Of a DNA stretch of 64,000 bases, positions 16,663 to 25,187 are shown in pieces. The DNA is from Rhodobacter sp. (GTDB taxonomy: Bacteria > Pseudomonadota > Alphaproteobacteria > Rhodobacterales > Rhodobacteraceae). Position numbers and translations under genes: made by a program. A model generated the notes under the pieces. The model saw only the letters and a list, made by a program, of their open reading frames with translations. It did not search any database and was not told the origin of the DNA. Numbering within the stretch: position 1 is the stretch's first letter; each line of letters opens with the position of its first letter. The stretch covers positions 124,001 to 188,000 of the forward strand of contig JAIYAE010000004.1 of NCBI GenBank assembly GCA_027489175.1, given 5' to 3'.

Positions 16663-17802
16663 TCAATCCTTGCGGGGACGCGGCGGGCGTTTCGGTCCGG
16701 TCCGGGGGTCGGTCCGGGGGTCGGGGCGCGGGTCGGCGGCACGGGGGCTGCGGGGTGGCTTTCCGGCTGCCACCCCGGTGCCACTGCGCGGGCCACGCGC
16801 GGGTTTTTCGGCCGGGACCGCACCACCCGCGGCAGAACCCGCCGGACGCCGGGTGACCTTTTGCCAGCTGTCCGACAGGGTCTTGAGCCCGGCACCCGGC
16901 TTTGCCGTCCGACCGGGGGCCGCTGTCGGCCTCGCCGGGCGCTTCGCCGCGCCGGCGGCCGCCTCGGGCGCTTCGGCCCCCGGCTGTCCCGCCGTTTTGC
17001 GTGGCGCGCGGCGCAGAGCGGGTTTCGCGGGCGCCTCGCCTTCGGCCAGGCCAAGCTGTTCGCGCAGGACCCTCGGCTTGATCTCTTCCACCTCGCCCGG
17101 CTCCATCTCGTTCAGGCGGAACGGACCGTAGGAAATGCGGATCAGCCGGTTCACGGTAACGCCGATATGCTCCATCGCGCGGCGGATCTCGCGGTTGCGG
17201 CCTTCGCGCAGGCCGACGGTCAGCCAGGCATTCGCGCCCTGATGGCGGTCAATCTTGACCTCCATCGGCTGGAAGCGTTCGCCGTCGATGGTGATCCCCT
17301 TGCGCAAGGGTTCGATCTCGGGCTCGGTCGGGTTGCCCTTCACCCGCACCCGGTACTTCCGCAGCCAGCCGGTTGAGGGCAGCTCCAACCGCCGCTTGAG
17401 TTCACCGTCGTTAGTGAGAAGGAGAAGCCCCTCGGAATTCAGGTCAAGCCGCCCGACCGACATCACCCGCGGCATATCCTCGGGCAGGTGGTCAAAGACC
17501 GTGTCGCGGCCCTTTTCGTCCGAGGCGGAGGTGACCAGACCTTCGGGCTTGTAGTAAAGCCACAGGCGCGGCGGTTCGGGGGCACCGACGGGTTCGCCCC
17601 GCACGGTGATCTTGTCCGCCGCCGTCACGTTCAGCGCGGGTGAGGTGATGACCTTGCCGTTCACCGCGACCTCTCCCAGCTCGATCAGCCGCTCCGCCTC
17701 ACGCCGTGAGGCGATGCCGGCGCGGGACAGGACCTTGGCGATCCGCTCACCTTCAGGGGCGGGGGACTTTGCTGGGGCTTTGGGCTTTTCTTTTCCGGCC
17801 AT
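16663..17802 (-). CDS. rluB: 23S rRNA pseudouridine synthase B family (RluB-like)
   Basis: 379 residues. An N-terminal S4 RNA-binding domain (RIAKVLSRAGIASRREAERLI) is followed by a pseudouridine synthase domain with the catalytic Asp in VGRLDLNSEGLLLLTND. EGRNREIRRAM and NRLIRISYGPF are also conserved. It makes a pseudouridine in 23S rRNA near position 2605. The last 120 residues or so are a basic, Pro/Ala/Arg-rich low-complexity tail that includes repeated DPRPDPRTDPRTG, probably disordered and RNA-binding. The start at 17802 has AAGGA eight bases upstream; a very long upstream extension is the antisense of tadA and is not real. Confidence 0.92.
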   Translation of the reverse strand: MAGKEKPKAPAKSPAPEGERIAKVLSRAGIASRREAERLIELGEVAVNGKVITSPALNVTAADKITVRGEPVGAPEPPRLWLYYKPEGLVTSASDEKGRDTVFDHLPEDMPRVMSVGRLDLNSEGLLLLTNDGELKRRLELPSTGWLRKYRVRVKGNPTEPEIEPLRKGITIDGERFQPMEVKIDRHQGANAWLTVGLREGRNREIRRAMEHIGVTVNRLIRISYGPFRLNEMEPGEVEEIKPRVLREQLGLAEGEAPAKPALRRAPRKTAGQPGAEAPEAAAGAAKRPARPTAAPGRTAKPGAGLKTLSDSWQKVTRRPAGSAAGGAVPAEKPARGPRSGTGVAAGKPPRSPRAADPRPDPRTDPRTGPKRPPRPRKD

Positions 17803-17840
17803 GGACTTCATCCTTCGGCGCGGGGTGGCCGTTCCCCTTA

Positions 17841-17863
17841 GGGTATTTGAGCAGAGATGAAAG
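17841..17863 (+). repeat. TATTTG-type intergenic element (copy 2)
   Basis: GGGTATTTGAGCAGAGATGAAAG. It shares its layout (TATTTG, then a purine-rich AGATGAA) with 34591-34613 and, in reverse, with about 1831-1860. It provides the tadA upstream region and overlaps the tadA start codon. Confidence 0.5.
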
Positions 17864-18318
17864 AGCAACGCGATGGCTTCCGGTCCTACATGGCTGCCGC
17901 GCTGGAGGAGGCGCGGGCGGCTGGGGCACGGGGTGAGGTGCCGGTGGGCGCGGTGATCGTCGCGGGGGGCAAGATCGTCGCGCGGGAGGGGAACCGCACG
18001 CGGGAACTGGCCGACCCCACCGCCCATGCCGAGGTGCTGGCGATCCGTGAGGCGTGCAGGGTCCTCGGGTCGGAACGGCTGGGGGGGCATGATCTTTACG
18101 TCACGCTGGAGCCTTGCCCGATGTGCGCCGCGGCGATCAGTGCCGCCCGGATCGACCGGCTTTACTATGGGGCGGCGGACCCGAAATCCGGGGGGGTCGC
18201 GGTCGGGGCGCGGGTCTTCAGCCACCCGCAGTGCCACCATGTGCCCGAGGTCTATGACGGGATCGGCGGGGCCGAGGCGGAGGCTTTGCTGAAAGGGTTC
18301 TTTCAGGGCAAGCGTTAG
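17857..18318 (+). CDS. tadA: tRNA(adenine34) deaminase
   Basis: 153-residue zinc deaminase that converts A34 to inosine in tRNA-Arg(ACG). The zinc site is complete: His57-Ala-Glu59 (TAHAEVLA) and Cys87/Cys90 in EPCPMC. The C-terminal part PKSGGVAVGARVFSHPQCHHVPEVYDGI is partly diagnostic (family pattern 'PKxGaxxS...lNHrpxv.gG'). The start at 17857 gives the few residues normally found before the FxxYM helix. It diverges from rluB. The element after its stop (18321) is repeated behind rraB. Confidence 0.93.
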   Translation: MKEQRDGFRSYMAAALEEARAAGARGEVPVGAVIVAGGKIVAREGNRTRELADPTAHAEVLAIREACRVLGSERLGGHDLYVTLEPCPMCAAAISAARIDRLYYGAADPKSGGVAVGARVFSHPQCHHVPEVYDGIGGAEAEALLKGFFQGKR

Positions 18319-18320
18319 GC

Positions 18321-18340
18321 TGTCCCGGGCAGGGACATGC
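18321..18340 (+). repeat. TGTCCC-GGGACA hairpin repeat, copy A
   Basis: A 20-base block, identical to 34437-34456, beginning two bases after the tadA stop. TGTCCC and GGGACA form a 6-bp stem with a 5-base loop. Both copies are followed by a similar tract with TTGAAA and TTAAC. This could be a terminator-linked or protein-binding intergenic element. Confidence 0.6.
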
Positions 18341-18431
18341 AGCGGGCCATTGAAAGTAAACGGAAATTTTTGCCGCTTTAGGGAATTCTTAACAACCTGC
18401 CCGGGCTTGGCCACGCGCAGCGCCGGCCCGT

Positions 18432-19256
18432 TCAATCACCGATCACGCTGCCGGTCATCCGACCCCGCAACCCGGCAAGGGGGGCGATCCAGACTTGGCT
18501 GTCATCGGGCAGTGTCGGGTCGGTCAGAATGTCCGACGTGGCCTCGGCCTCAAGCAATCCACCGATCCAGAGGGCAAGGCCATCCTTCAGGTCGGGCCGG
18601 TAGCGGACCAATGCCCAGCGGATCAACTGGCCATCCTTGAGGCTGCCACCCATGTCGGCCAGAAACCCGATCAGGGCAGCGCGGCCGATCTTGGGGTGGG
18701 CAAAAAGCTCTTCCAGCGCATCGGTCAGAAGGGCGGGGGGCCAGCCGCCGATCAAGAGAAGTTGCAGAAGCGACCAGGGGGTTTCCACCGCGTCGTCGCT
18801 GACGGCCTGCATGGCCCCGAAATGGAGGATCAACAGACGGCCAATGCGGTTCATCTCCTCCTCCATCCCCAGGGCGGGAAAGCCCGGCAGCGTGCCGCGC
18901 GCATCGCCAAAGCGCTTCAGGTCTGATCCGACAGAGTTCCAATCCACCTCTTGATCCTGGGCGATCAGGTCCAGATAGCGCGGCAGAAGCGCGTTCAGGT
19001 CATCGGGATCGGTCGGGTCCCCGTGGGCGGAATTCGAGTATTCCCGGATCAGGTCGGGGGCCAGGTCGCGGACCGGGGTGGCGATGATCCGGGCAAGCGT
19101 CTCTTCCGACATGCAGACCGGGCAGCGGCAGACCAGAAGGGTCTTGGGCACATGGGCGGGGGCCAGGTCATAAAGCGCCGAAATCGCCGAACGAAGACCA
19201 GCGGAAAACGGGGTTTCCGGCAAAGGGGCGTCAGGTGGCGGGCGGTCGTTGTCCAT
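18432..19256 (-). CDS. uncharacterised protein, 274 residues
   Basis: I do not recognise the family. The protein is acidic and helical, without signal peptide or membrane segment. A cluster CRCPVCM (Cys43-Cys48 region) near the N-terminus may bind metal, but a second Cys pair is not visible. The C-terminal third has ordered repeats of ALLTDALEEL, IGRAALIGFLADMGG and the like, reminiscent of helical solenoids. It is convergent with tadA and divergent from the 2OG oxygenase gene. No annotation beyond 'cytoplasmic protein' is justified. Confidence 0.75.
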   Translation of the reverse strand: MDNDRPPPDAPLPETPFSAGLRSAISALYDLAPAHVPKTLLVCRCPVCMSEETLARIIATPVRDLAPDLIREYSNSAHGDPTDPDDLNALLPRYLDLIAQDQEVDWNSVGSDLKRFGDARGTLPGFPALGMEEEMNRIGRLLILHFGAMQAVSDDAVETPWSLLQLLLIGGWPPALLTDALEELFAHPKIGRAALIGFLADMGGSLKDGQLIRWALVRYRPDLKDGLALWIGGLLEAEATSDILTDPTLPDDSQVWIAPLAGLRGRMTGSVIGD

Positions 19257-19427
19257 CGGGCGAGGCTAGCTTGGGGCCCAAGCGCAGGAAAGGTCAGAAG
19301 CTGCGGCATCCTTGGGTGAAAAGCCCCGCCCATCCCCTTCGTCGGGCTTGTGGGACGCATCTTGGCTGGGCAAAATCGGCCTGACACTGGGACATGGCCC
19401 CATGCGGGCAACAGGGAGAGACGCGAC

Positions 19428-20075
19428 TTGCTGGAACCGATTGCATCCGAAAAGCTGTTTTACACGCCGCTTTTGCGGTTTCGCCTGCCGGATCACGAAG
19501 CGCTGGACGAAGCGCTGTTGGCCGAGGGCGAGCGGTTGCGCGGCGACGGGCCGGGGGTCAACAAATCCAACCGGGGCGGCTGGCATTCCGAGGGCAACCT
19601 TTTTGACAACCCGGCCGACCCGATCCAGACCCTGCGGGAGGCGGCCGTCCTGTCGGTGATGGAGGCGGTGCGGTCGGTCACGGCCAAGGTCGATCCGGAA
19701 CGGCTGGAGATGAAGCTGTTCGCCTGGATGAACATGAACCCGACTGGCGGCTTCAACGCGCCGCATACCCACCCCGGGGCGCATTGGTCGGGCGTCTATT
19801 ATGTGCGCCAGCCCAAGGTGGAAAGCGGCAATTCGGGGATGATCGAATTCCTTGATCCACGGTCGGACCTGCCCGCCTGGCGCATCCTGCAATCACGCGC
19901 CTTCCGCCCCAAGCGCAAGATCCGCCCCGAGGCGGGGGAGATCGTCCTGTTCCCGTCCTACCTCGTGCATTGGGTCTACCCGAATGAGGCGGGGGGTGAG
20001 CGGGTGACCATCGCCTTCAACGCCACCTTGCGCAAAGGTGCGGGCAGTGAAAGCGAGAGCGAGGACGACGACTGA
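19428..20075 (+). CDS. 2-oxoglutarate/Fe(II)-dependent oxygenase-like protein (TIGR02466 family)
   Basis: 215 residues in the jelly-roll oxygenase fold. Iron ligands are likely in NAPHTHPGAHWSGVYYV (His113 and/or His115) and LVHWVYPNE (His181), with Arg192 in GGERVTIAFN as the 2-oxoglutarate ligand. The second ligand, usually Asp two residues after the first His, is replaced by the HTH arrangement typical of this family. I start at TTG 19428, since GGGAGAG lies eight bases upstream; the longer frame crosses the divergent promoter. Its substrate is unknown. It ends in an acidic tail (ESESEDDD). Confidence 0.82.
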   Translation: MLEPIASEKLFYTPLLRFRLPDHEALDEALLAEGERLRGDGPGVNKSNRGGWHSEGNLFDNPADPIQTLREAAVLSVMEAVRSVTAKVDPERLEMKLFAWMNMNPTGGFNAPHTHPGAHWSGVYYVRQPKVESGNSGMIEFLDPRSDLPAWRILQSRAFRPKRKIRPEAGEIVLFPSYLVHWVYPNEAGGERVTIAFNATLRKGAGSESESEDDD

Positions 20076-20093
20076 GCCTTGCCGTGCCGTTCA

Positions 20094-20145
20094 CGGGTTT
20101 TCTGCGAAAACCCGGGACGCTGCGCCCGGAACATTCGCAGAAAAC
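20094..20145. terminator. bidirectional terminator with two alternative hairpins
   Basis: Between converging genes. Stem A is CGGGTTTTC-tgc-GAAAACCCG (20094-20114). Stem B pairs GTTTTCTGCGAA (20097-20108) with its exact complement at 20134-20145, enclosing CCGGG/CCCGG. The two cannot form together. Confidence 0.7.
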
Positions 20146-20164
20146 ACGCGTGACGGTGTGCTTG

Positions 20165-20860
20165 TCAGAACCTGATCGGCTCCAATACCTCGGGCTCGAT
20201 CACCTCGATCCCCGGCGGCAGGCCTGCCTTCAGGACCGAGGCATCCTGCGCCAGAAGGCCGAAGGTCCGGTAATGGCAGGGAATCACCCAGCGGAAGTTG
20301 AACCATTTCCGCGCGGCCCAGGCGGCGCGCTCCATGTCCATGGTGTAATGCCCGCCACAGGATAGGATGCCGATGTCCGGCTGGTGGTATTCGGCCATCC
20401 AGGCCATGTCGGCCATGATGTCGGTATCGCCCGAGACATAGATCGTGTGGCCTTCGCCCGCGATCATGAACCCGGCCGCGTCGCCGCCGGGCAGCAGGCC
20501 CTTGCCGGTAAAGTCGATGCTGGCGGAATGGACGGCGTTGACCATCGTGACCTTCGCGCCGCCAAGGGCAAGCGTGCCGCCTTTGCCGAAGCCGACCGTT
20601 TCGGTGCCTTGGGCATTCAGCCATTCGGACAACTCATGAATGCAGTGGACCTTGATCCCCAGCTTCTGCGCCAGCCGGGCGGCATCGGCGGCATGGTCAC
20701 CATGGGCATGAGTCAGAAGGATATGGGTGGCCCCTGCAGCGGCCTCATCCTCACGGCCCGCCGGAAACATCGGGTTGCCGGTCAGCCATGGGTCGATGAG
20801 GAGGGTGGCCTCCTCGATCTCGATCCGAAAGCCGGAATGGCCAAGCCAGGTGATCTGCAT
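20165..20860 (-). CDS. metal-dependent hydrolase, UPF0173 (metallo-beta-lactamase fold)
   Basis: 231 residues. It begins MQITWLGHSGFRIEIE, as do UPF0173 hydrolases, and carries the zinc motif LLTHAHGDHAADAARL (HxHxDH), then NAVHSAS and YVSGDTDIMADM, SCGGHYTMDMERA, and PCHYRTF for the remaining metal ligands. Cytoplasmic and small, the family has no agreed substrate; some relatives are annotated as Zn-dependent L-ascorbate-lactonase-like. GGAGAGACCC precedes the ATG at 20860. It converges with the 2OG oxygenase gene across the double hairpin. Confidence 0.9.
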   Translation of the reverse strand: MQITWLGHSGFRIEIEEATLLIDPWLTGNPMFPAGREDEAAAGATHILLTHAHGDHAADAARLAQKLGIKVHCIHELSEWLNAQGTETVGFGKGGTLALGGAKVTMVNAVHSASIDFTGKGLLPGGDAAGFMIAGEGHTIYVSGDTDIMADMAWMAEYHQPDIGILSCGGHYTMDMERAAWAARKWFNFRWVIPCHYRTFGLLAQDASVLKAGLPPGIEVIEPEVLEPIRF

Positions 20861-21028
20861 GGGTCTCTCCAAGTGTCATGTCATTGTGGGTAAGATAGTG
20901 TCGGAAACGGACACCAGGATGACAACGCCAAAGGTCAAAGCCAGTTCCGGGCTGGCGGCGATCCGCCTTGCGCTTGCGGGGGCCGGGGGGGCAGGCTAAA
21001 CCCTTGCCCAAAGCATTGGAGGGGCCCC

Positions 21029-21316
21029 ATGGCCATTGACATCGACACCGCGCGCAAGGTGGCAAAGCTGGCGCGCATCCGGGTGGAAGAGGGTGACCTG
21101 CCTGCGCTGGCGGGCAAGCTTTCGGGCATCCTCGGCTTCATGGAACAGCTGAACGAGGTGGACGTGACGGGGGTGGAACCGATGACCTCGGTCACGCCGA
21201 TGCGGCTGAAGCGGCGGGCGGATGTGGTGACGGATGGCGATATTCAGGCCCAGGTGCTGAAGAACGCTCCGGACGCGCGGGAAGGCTTCTTTGCGGTGCC
21301 GAAGGTGGTGGAATGA
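21029..21316 (+). CDS. gatC: aspartyl/glutamyl-tRNA(Asn/Gln) amidotransferase subunit C
   Basis: 95 residues, full length. GatC is the small stabilising subunit of the GatCAB complex, which converts Glu-tRNA(Gln) and Asp-tRNA(Asn) into Gln- and Asn-tRNA. The sequence is standard ([41 protein letters not shown], and the FFAVPKVVE end). TTGGAGGGG is a strong ribosome site. Its stop overlaps the gatA start (ATGA), so the pair is translationally coupled. gatB is not in the window. Confidence 0.97.
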   Translation: MAIDIDTARKVAKLARIRVEEGDLPALAGKLSGILGFMEQLNEVDVTGVEPMTSVTPMRLKRRADVVTDGDIQAQVLKNAPDAREGFFAVPKVVE

Positions 21317-22797
21317 GCGCGAATACCTGGACCATCGCCGCGGCACGGGATGCGCTGCGCAAGGGTGAGATCACGGCGGTTGATCTGACGATGTCCTGCC
21401 TTACGGCGATTGACGCGGGCGATGGGCTGAACGCTTTTGTCCACAAGACCCCGGAAATCGCGCTGGAACAGGCGCGGGCGGCGGATGCGCGGATTGCGGG
21501 CGGCGATGCGCCCGCGATGTGCGGGATTCCCTTGGGGATCAAGGACCTCTTTTGCACCAAGGGCGTGCCAAGCCAGGCCGCCTCGAACATCCTAAAAGGC
21601 TTCAAGCCAGAGTATGAATCGACGGTGACGTCGAAGCTCTTTGAGGCTGGCTCGGTGATGCTGGGCAAGCTGAACATGGACGAGTTTGCCATGGGGTCGT
21701 CCAACGAAACCTCGGCCTACGGCAATGCGGTGAACCCTTGGCAGCGCAAGGGGTCGAACGTGCAACTGACGCCGGGCGGGTCAAGTGGCGGGTCGGCGGC
21801 GGCGGTGGCGGCGGACCTGTGCCTTGCGGCGACGGGCACGGATACCGGCGGGTCGATCCGCCAGCCTGCGGCCTTTACCGGCATCGTCGGGATCAAGCCG
21901 ACCTATGGCCGTGTCAGCCGCTGGGGGGTTGTGGCCTTTGCCTCGTCGCTGGATCAGGCGGGGCCGATGACCAAGACGGTCCGCGATGCGGCGATCATGC
22001 TGCAGGCGATGGCCGGGCATGACCCCAAGGACAGCACCAGCGCTGATATCCCGGTGCCGGATTTTGAGGCGGCGCTGACTGGGGACATCCGGGGCCGTGT
22101 CATCGGCATTCCCCGTGAATACCGAATGGACGGGATGCCTGCCGAGATTGAGGCTTTGTGGGCTAAGGGCGTCGAGATGATGCGCGATGCGGGCGCGACC
22201 GTGCGCGACATCAGCCTGCCGCACACGAAATACGCCTTGCCCGCTTACTATGTGATTGCTCCGGCCGAGGCATCCTCGAACCTCGCCCGCTATGACGGGG
22301 TGCGCTATGGCCACCGCGCGAAACTCGCCGCAGGTGACGGCATCACCGAGATGTATGAAAAGACCCGCGCCGAAGGCTTTGGCCCCGAGGTTCAGCGCCG
22401 GATCATGGTGGGGACCTATGTACTGAGCGCCGGGTTCTACGACGCCTATTACAACCGCGCCCGCAAGGTCCGCGCCCTGATCAAGCGCGACTTTGACCTG
22501 GCCTTCGCCGATGGCATCGACGCGATCCTGACCCCCGCCACGCCAAGCGCCGCCTTTGGCCTGGGCGAGATGTCGGATGCCGATCCGATCCAGATGTATC
22601 TGAACGACGTCTTCACCGTTACCGTCAACCTGGCCGGACTGCCGGGGATCGCGGTGCCCGTGGGCCTTGACGCGCAGGGCCTGCCGCTTGGCCTGCAGCT
22701 GATTGGCCGGCCCTGGGATGAGGCCTCCTTGCTTAATCATGCGCATGTGTTGGAGAGTCGTGCGGGCTTTGTGGCCAAAGCGGAAAAATGGTGGTAA
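21313..22797 (+). CDS. gatA: aspartyl/glutamyl-tRNA(Asn/Gln) amidotransferase subunit A
   Basis: 494-residue amidase-signature enzyme that releases ammonia from glutamine in GatCAB. The Ser-cisSer-Lys triad is visible: Lys77 in [10 protein letters not shown], Ser157 in [11 protein letters not shown] and Ser181 in [12 protein letters not shown]. Length and C-terminus ([21 protein letters not shown]) are normal. Start ATG overlaps the gatC stop. A lipoprotein gene follows 31 bases later and may share the transcript. Confidence 0.97.
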   Translation: MSANTWTIAAARDALRKGEITAVDLTMSCLTAIDAGDGLNAFVHKTPEIALEQARAADARIAGGDAPAMCGIPLGIKDLFCTKGVPSQAASNILKGFKPEYESTVTSKLFEAGSVMLGKLNMDEFAMGSSNETSAYGNAVNPWQRKGSNVQLTPGGSSGGSAAAVAADLCLAATGTDTGGSIRQPAAFTGIVGIKPTYGRVSRWGVVAFASSLDQAGPMTKTVRDAAIMLQAMAGHDPKDSTSADIPVPDFEAALTGDIRGRVIGIPREYRMDGMPAEIEALWAKGVEMMRDAGATVRDISLPHTKYALPAYYVIAPAEASSNLARYDGVRYGHRAKLAAGDGITEMYEKTRAEGFGPEVQRRIMVGTYVLSAGFYDAYYNRARKVRALIKRDFDLAFADGIDAILTPATPSAAFGLGEMSDADPIQMYLNDVFTVTVNLAGLPGIAVPVGLDAQGLPLGLQLIGRPWDEASLLNHAHVLESRAGFVAKAEKWW

Positions 22798-22828
22798 GGC
22801 CCGTCAAAACAACCCTGTCGAGGCAGCA

Positions 22829-23590
22829 ATGACGCGTTCTTCCCTTGGTCCAGCCACCGCTGCGGTGATTGTGGCGCTGGCATTGGCCGCCTGCACCCCG
22901 ACCACCACGGACACGACCGGTACCGGTGTCGGCTTTCAGGACTACAACAGCTATATCCGCGGCGCGCAGCCGGCCCCGGCCCCCATGGGTGGCCCGGTCG
23001 TCGTGCCCCCGCCCGGCGGTGCCTTTGACCCGGCGGCCGCCGCCGCGGCCATTGACCGCGCCGAGGGCGTGGCCCCGCCGCAGACCGCGATCGCCCCGCC
23101 GCCGACCGCGTCTGCCGCCCTGCCGCCCTTGACCGAAGGCGCCCGCCCGCGCGGCGGTGCCCCTGCCGGCATCCAGGAGGAATCGGGCGAGGTTGCAGGC
23201 AATGCCGGCATCTCGGACGAGCAGGACTTTGACGCCGTTGCCGCGCGCGAGACCATCGAAAGCGACGCTGAACGCATTGCCCGCAACCGCGCCGAATATG
23301 TGACCGTCCAGCCGCAGGACCTGCCGCAGCGGCCGGGCGACACCGGGCCGAACATCGTGGAATTCGCGCTGGCGACCAACCATGCGCCGGGCGTGCAGCT
23401 TTATCGGCGCGGCGGGCTTGGCGTGCGCGACGTCAACGCGGCCTGTGCCAAATTCGCTTCGCCCGACCTTGCGCAGCAGGAATTCTTGGCTCGGGGCGGC
23501 CCGGACCGTGACCGTCTGGGTGTTGACCCGGATGGCGACGGCTTTGCCTGTTCCTGGGACCCGCGCCCGTTCCGCACCGCGCTGCAGTGA
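22829..23590 (+). CDS. lipoprotein with C-terminal excalibur-like calcium-binding domain
   Basis: 253 residues. Signal peptide with lipobox LAAC (MTRSSLGPATAAVIVALALA then AC), then a long Pro/Ala-rich low-complexity region (about 45-140) and a charged linker. The C-terminal 50 residues hold VNAACAKFASPDLAQQEFLA and GVDPDGDGFACSW, the DxDxDGxxC pattern of the excalibur domain, with a partner Cys. It should sit in the outer or inner membrane facing the periplasm. The start at 22829 excludes the overlap with gatA. It is followed 12 bases later by the amidase gene, a hint of a shared role in the cell wall. Confidence 0.85.
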   Translation: MTRSSLGPATAAVIVALALAACTPTTTDTTGTGVGFQDYNSYIRGAQPAPAPMGGPVVVPPPGGAFDPAAAAAAIDRAEGVAPPQTAIAPPPTASAALPPLTEGARPRGGAPAGIQEESGEVAGNAGISDEQDFDAVAARETIESDAERIARNRAEYVTVQPQDLPQRPGDTGPNIVEFALATNHAPGVQLYRRGGLGVRDVNAACAKFASPDLAQQEFLARGGPDRDRLGVDPDGDGFACSWDPRPFRTALQ

Positions 23591-23602
23591 CGCCGTAGCG
23601 AC

Positions 23603-24271
23603 GTGATTCGGGCGCATCCCTCGCCCAACTTTGGCGACCGGCGCGGCGGCCAGCGGCCCGAACTGGTGGTCCTGCACTACACCGCCATGGCGTCTTGTGC
23701 CGAGGCCTTGGAGCGGCTGTGTGACCCCACGGCAGAAGTCTCGGCGCATTACCTGATCGACACTGACGGCACCGTCTTGTCGCTGGTGGCCGAAGAGGCC
23801 CGCGCCTGGCATGCCGGGGCGGGGGAATGGGCCGGGCGGGGCGATGTCAACTCACGCTCCATTGGGGTGGAACTGGCGAACCCGGGGGATCAGCCGTTCG
23901 CCGCCCCACAGATGCTGGCGCTGGAGGGGCTGTTGCGCGGGATCGTTGCGCGCTGGGCGCTGCCGCCGCAGGCGGTGATCGGCCACAGCGACATGGCGCC
24001 GGACCGCAAGGCCGACCCCGGGCCGCGGTTTGACTGGCGCCGGCTGGCGCTGGCGGGGCTGTCGGTCTGGCCCGAGGCAGGGACCCCGGGTGACTTTGCC
24101 GCCGACCTGCGCGCCTTTGGCTACCCCGACCTGCCGCCCGAAACCCTGCTGGCGGCCTTCCGGCTGCGCTTTCGCCCTTGGGCCACCGGGCCGCTGGATG
24201 ACACCGACCGGGCGCTGGCGGCAGACCTTGCCCGCCGCTTTCCGGTTGACGCAAACCGTCTGCGCGCATAG
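23603..24271 (+). CDS. N-acetylmuramoyl-L-alanine amidase (AmiD-like, amidase_2)
   Basis: 222 residues from GTG 23603. Zinc and catalytic residues of the amidase_2 fold are in place: LVVLHYTAM (His25), SIGVELANPG (Glu89) and VIGHSDMAPDRKADPGP (His127, Asp137). A C-terminal peptidoglycan-binding-like part follows (FGYPDLPPETLLAAFRLRFRP). It cleaves the amide between MurNAc and L-Ala in wall recycling. No signal peptide is evident, as in AmpD, so it is either cytoplasmic or exported by another route. It sits between an envelope lipoprotein and RNase P RNA. Confidence 0.9.
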   Translation: MIRAHPSPNFGDRRGGQRPELVVLHYTAMASCAEALERLCDPTAEVSAHYLIDTDGTVLSLVAEEARAWHAGAGEWAGRGDVNSRSIGVELANPGDQPFAAPQMLALEGLLRGIVARWALPPQAVIGHSDMAPDRKADPGPRFDWRRLALAGLSVWPEAGTPGDFAADLRAFGYPDLPPETLLAAFRLRFRPWATGPLDDTDRALAADLARRFPVDANRLRA

Positions 24272-24278
24272 TTGCAGC

Positions 24279-24680
24279 TTGCGCGGAGGGCTGGATGGCC
24301 GCGGGGCGGGCAACCGTTCCGAGGAAAGTCCGGACTCCCGTTGGCAAGGGTGCCGGGTAACGCCCGGCGGGGGTAACCCCAGGGAAAGCGCCACAGAGAA
24401 GAGACTGCCCCTGTTCGCAGGGGCGATGGTGAAACGGTGGAGTAAGAGCCCACCGCGGACTTGGCAACAAGGACGGCACGGCAAGCCCCACCCGGAGCAA
24501 TGCCAAATAGGGGCCTCGCGCGGGGGCCGGTCCCCGCAAGGGATACCGCCCGCAGGGACGCCAACGCCCGAGAGGCCCGGGTTGGCAGCTTGACCCCCCT
24601 TGGTAACAGGGGGGGCAGAGGAATGGTCATCCATGGTCGCAAGGCCAGGACAAAATCCGGCTTACAGGCTCTCCGCGCAA
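24279..24680 (+). ncRNA. rnpB: RNase P RNA, class A
   Basis: The catalytic RNA of RNase P. P1 is formed by TTGCGCGGAG (24279-24288) and CTCCGCGCAA (24671-24680). Diagnostic conserved regions are GAGGAAAGTCCGGACTCC near the 5' end, ACAGAGAAGAGACTGCC, and the CR V-like GGTAACAGGGGGGGCAGAGG and CCGGCTTACAGG near the 3' end. About 400 bases is the normal length. A perfect hairpin (24698-24724) follows. Confidence 0.95.
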
Positions 24681-24697
24681 TTCCATCTTACCGGCGG

Positions 24698-24724
24698 CCA
24701 CGATTTTTCGCCGAAAAATCGTGG
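24698..24724 (+). terminator. hairpin downstream of rnpB
   Basis: 13-bp perfect inverted repeat CCACGATTTTTCG-c-CGAAAAATCGTGG, 18 bases after the RNase P RNA end. Long A/T core, no separate U-tract. Likely the rnpB end signal. Confidence 0.6.
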
Positions 24725-24867
24725 ATCCTTCGGGTTCGGCGGGGTGCGGGCGGATTTACGGGGTTGTGGCCGGTTTGGCTGTTGACTCTGCCGGGCAGGC
24801 CGATAAAAGGCGGGCTTCAAGCATTCCACCGGAAACGTACGCGTTTGCCGATGCAGAGGAAACGACC

Positions 24868-25035
24868 ATGGCAAAGCCCGCCACTATCAAGATCCGCCTG
24901 AACTCGACCGCGGGCACCGGCCACTTCTACGTGACCAAGAAGAACGCCCGCACGATGACCGAAAAGATGGTCGTCAAGAAATATGACCCCGTCAAGCGGG
25001 AGCATGTCGAATACAAGGAAGGCAAGATCAAGTAA
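24868..25035 (+). CDS. rpmG: 50S ribosomal protein L33
   Basis: 55-residue L33 without the zinc-binding Cys pairs ([20 protein letters not shown]; ends EYKEGKIK), the usual form in Rhodobacteraceae. It binds 23S rRNA at the E-site side of the large subunit. The start at 24868 is the only reasonable one; a longer frame upstream is not conserved. GAGGAAACGACC precedes it, and a strong terminator follows 24 bases after the stop, so it is probably a single-gene transcript. Confidence 0.97.
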   Translation: MAKPATIKIRLNSTAGTGHFYVTKKNARTMTEKMVVKKYDPVKREHVEYKEGKIK

Positions 25036-25059
25036 GATCGCGCCGATCCAAGGGATCAG

Positions 25060-25085
25060 GGGCCGTGTCCGCAGGGACGCGGCCC
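25060..25085 (+). terminator. rho-independent terminator of rpmG
   Basis: GGGCCGTGTCC-gcag-GGACGCGGCCC with one wobble pair, followed by TTTTCTTTT. Confidence 0.9.
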
Positions 25086-25187
25086 TTTTCTTTTGGCCGG
25101 TAAGCCGATGCTTATCGCGGCAGCGGACCTGCGGCTTGACGGGGCGGCGTCAGGGGATCACCACAAGGTGCAACCTTGGAGGCCAAG

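Noticed and set aside
17803-18435. N-terminal extension of rluB through tadA
   Set aside because: The extension is antisense to the well-conserved tRNA deaminase, and the S4 domain begins normally after 17802.
20919-20999. 26-codon plus-strand frame upstream of gatC
   Set aside because: Ala/Gly-rich with weak ribosome site and no family resemblance; it lies in the promoter region of two genes.
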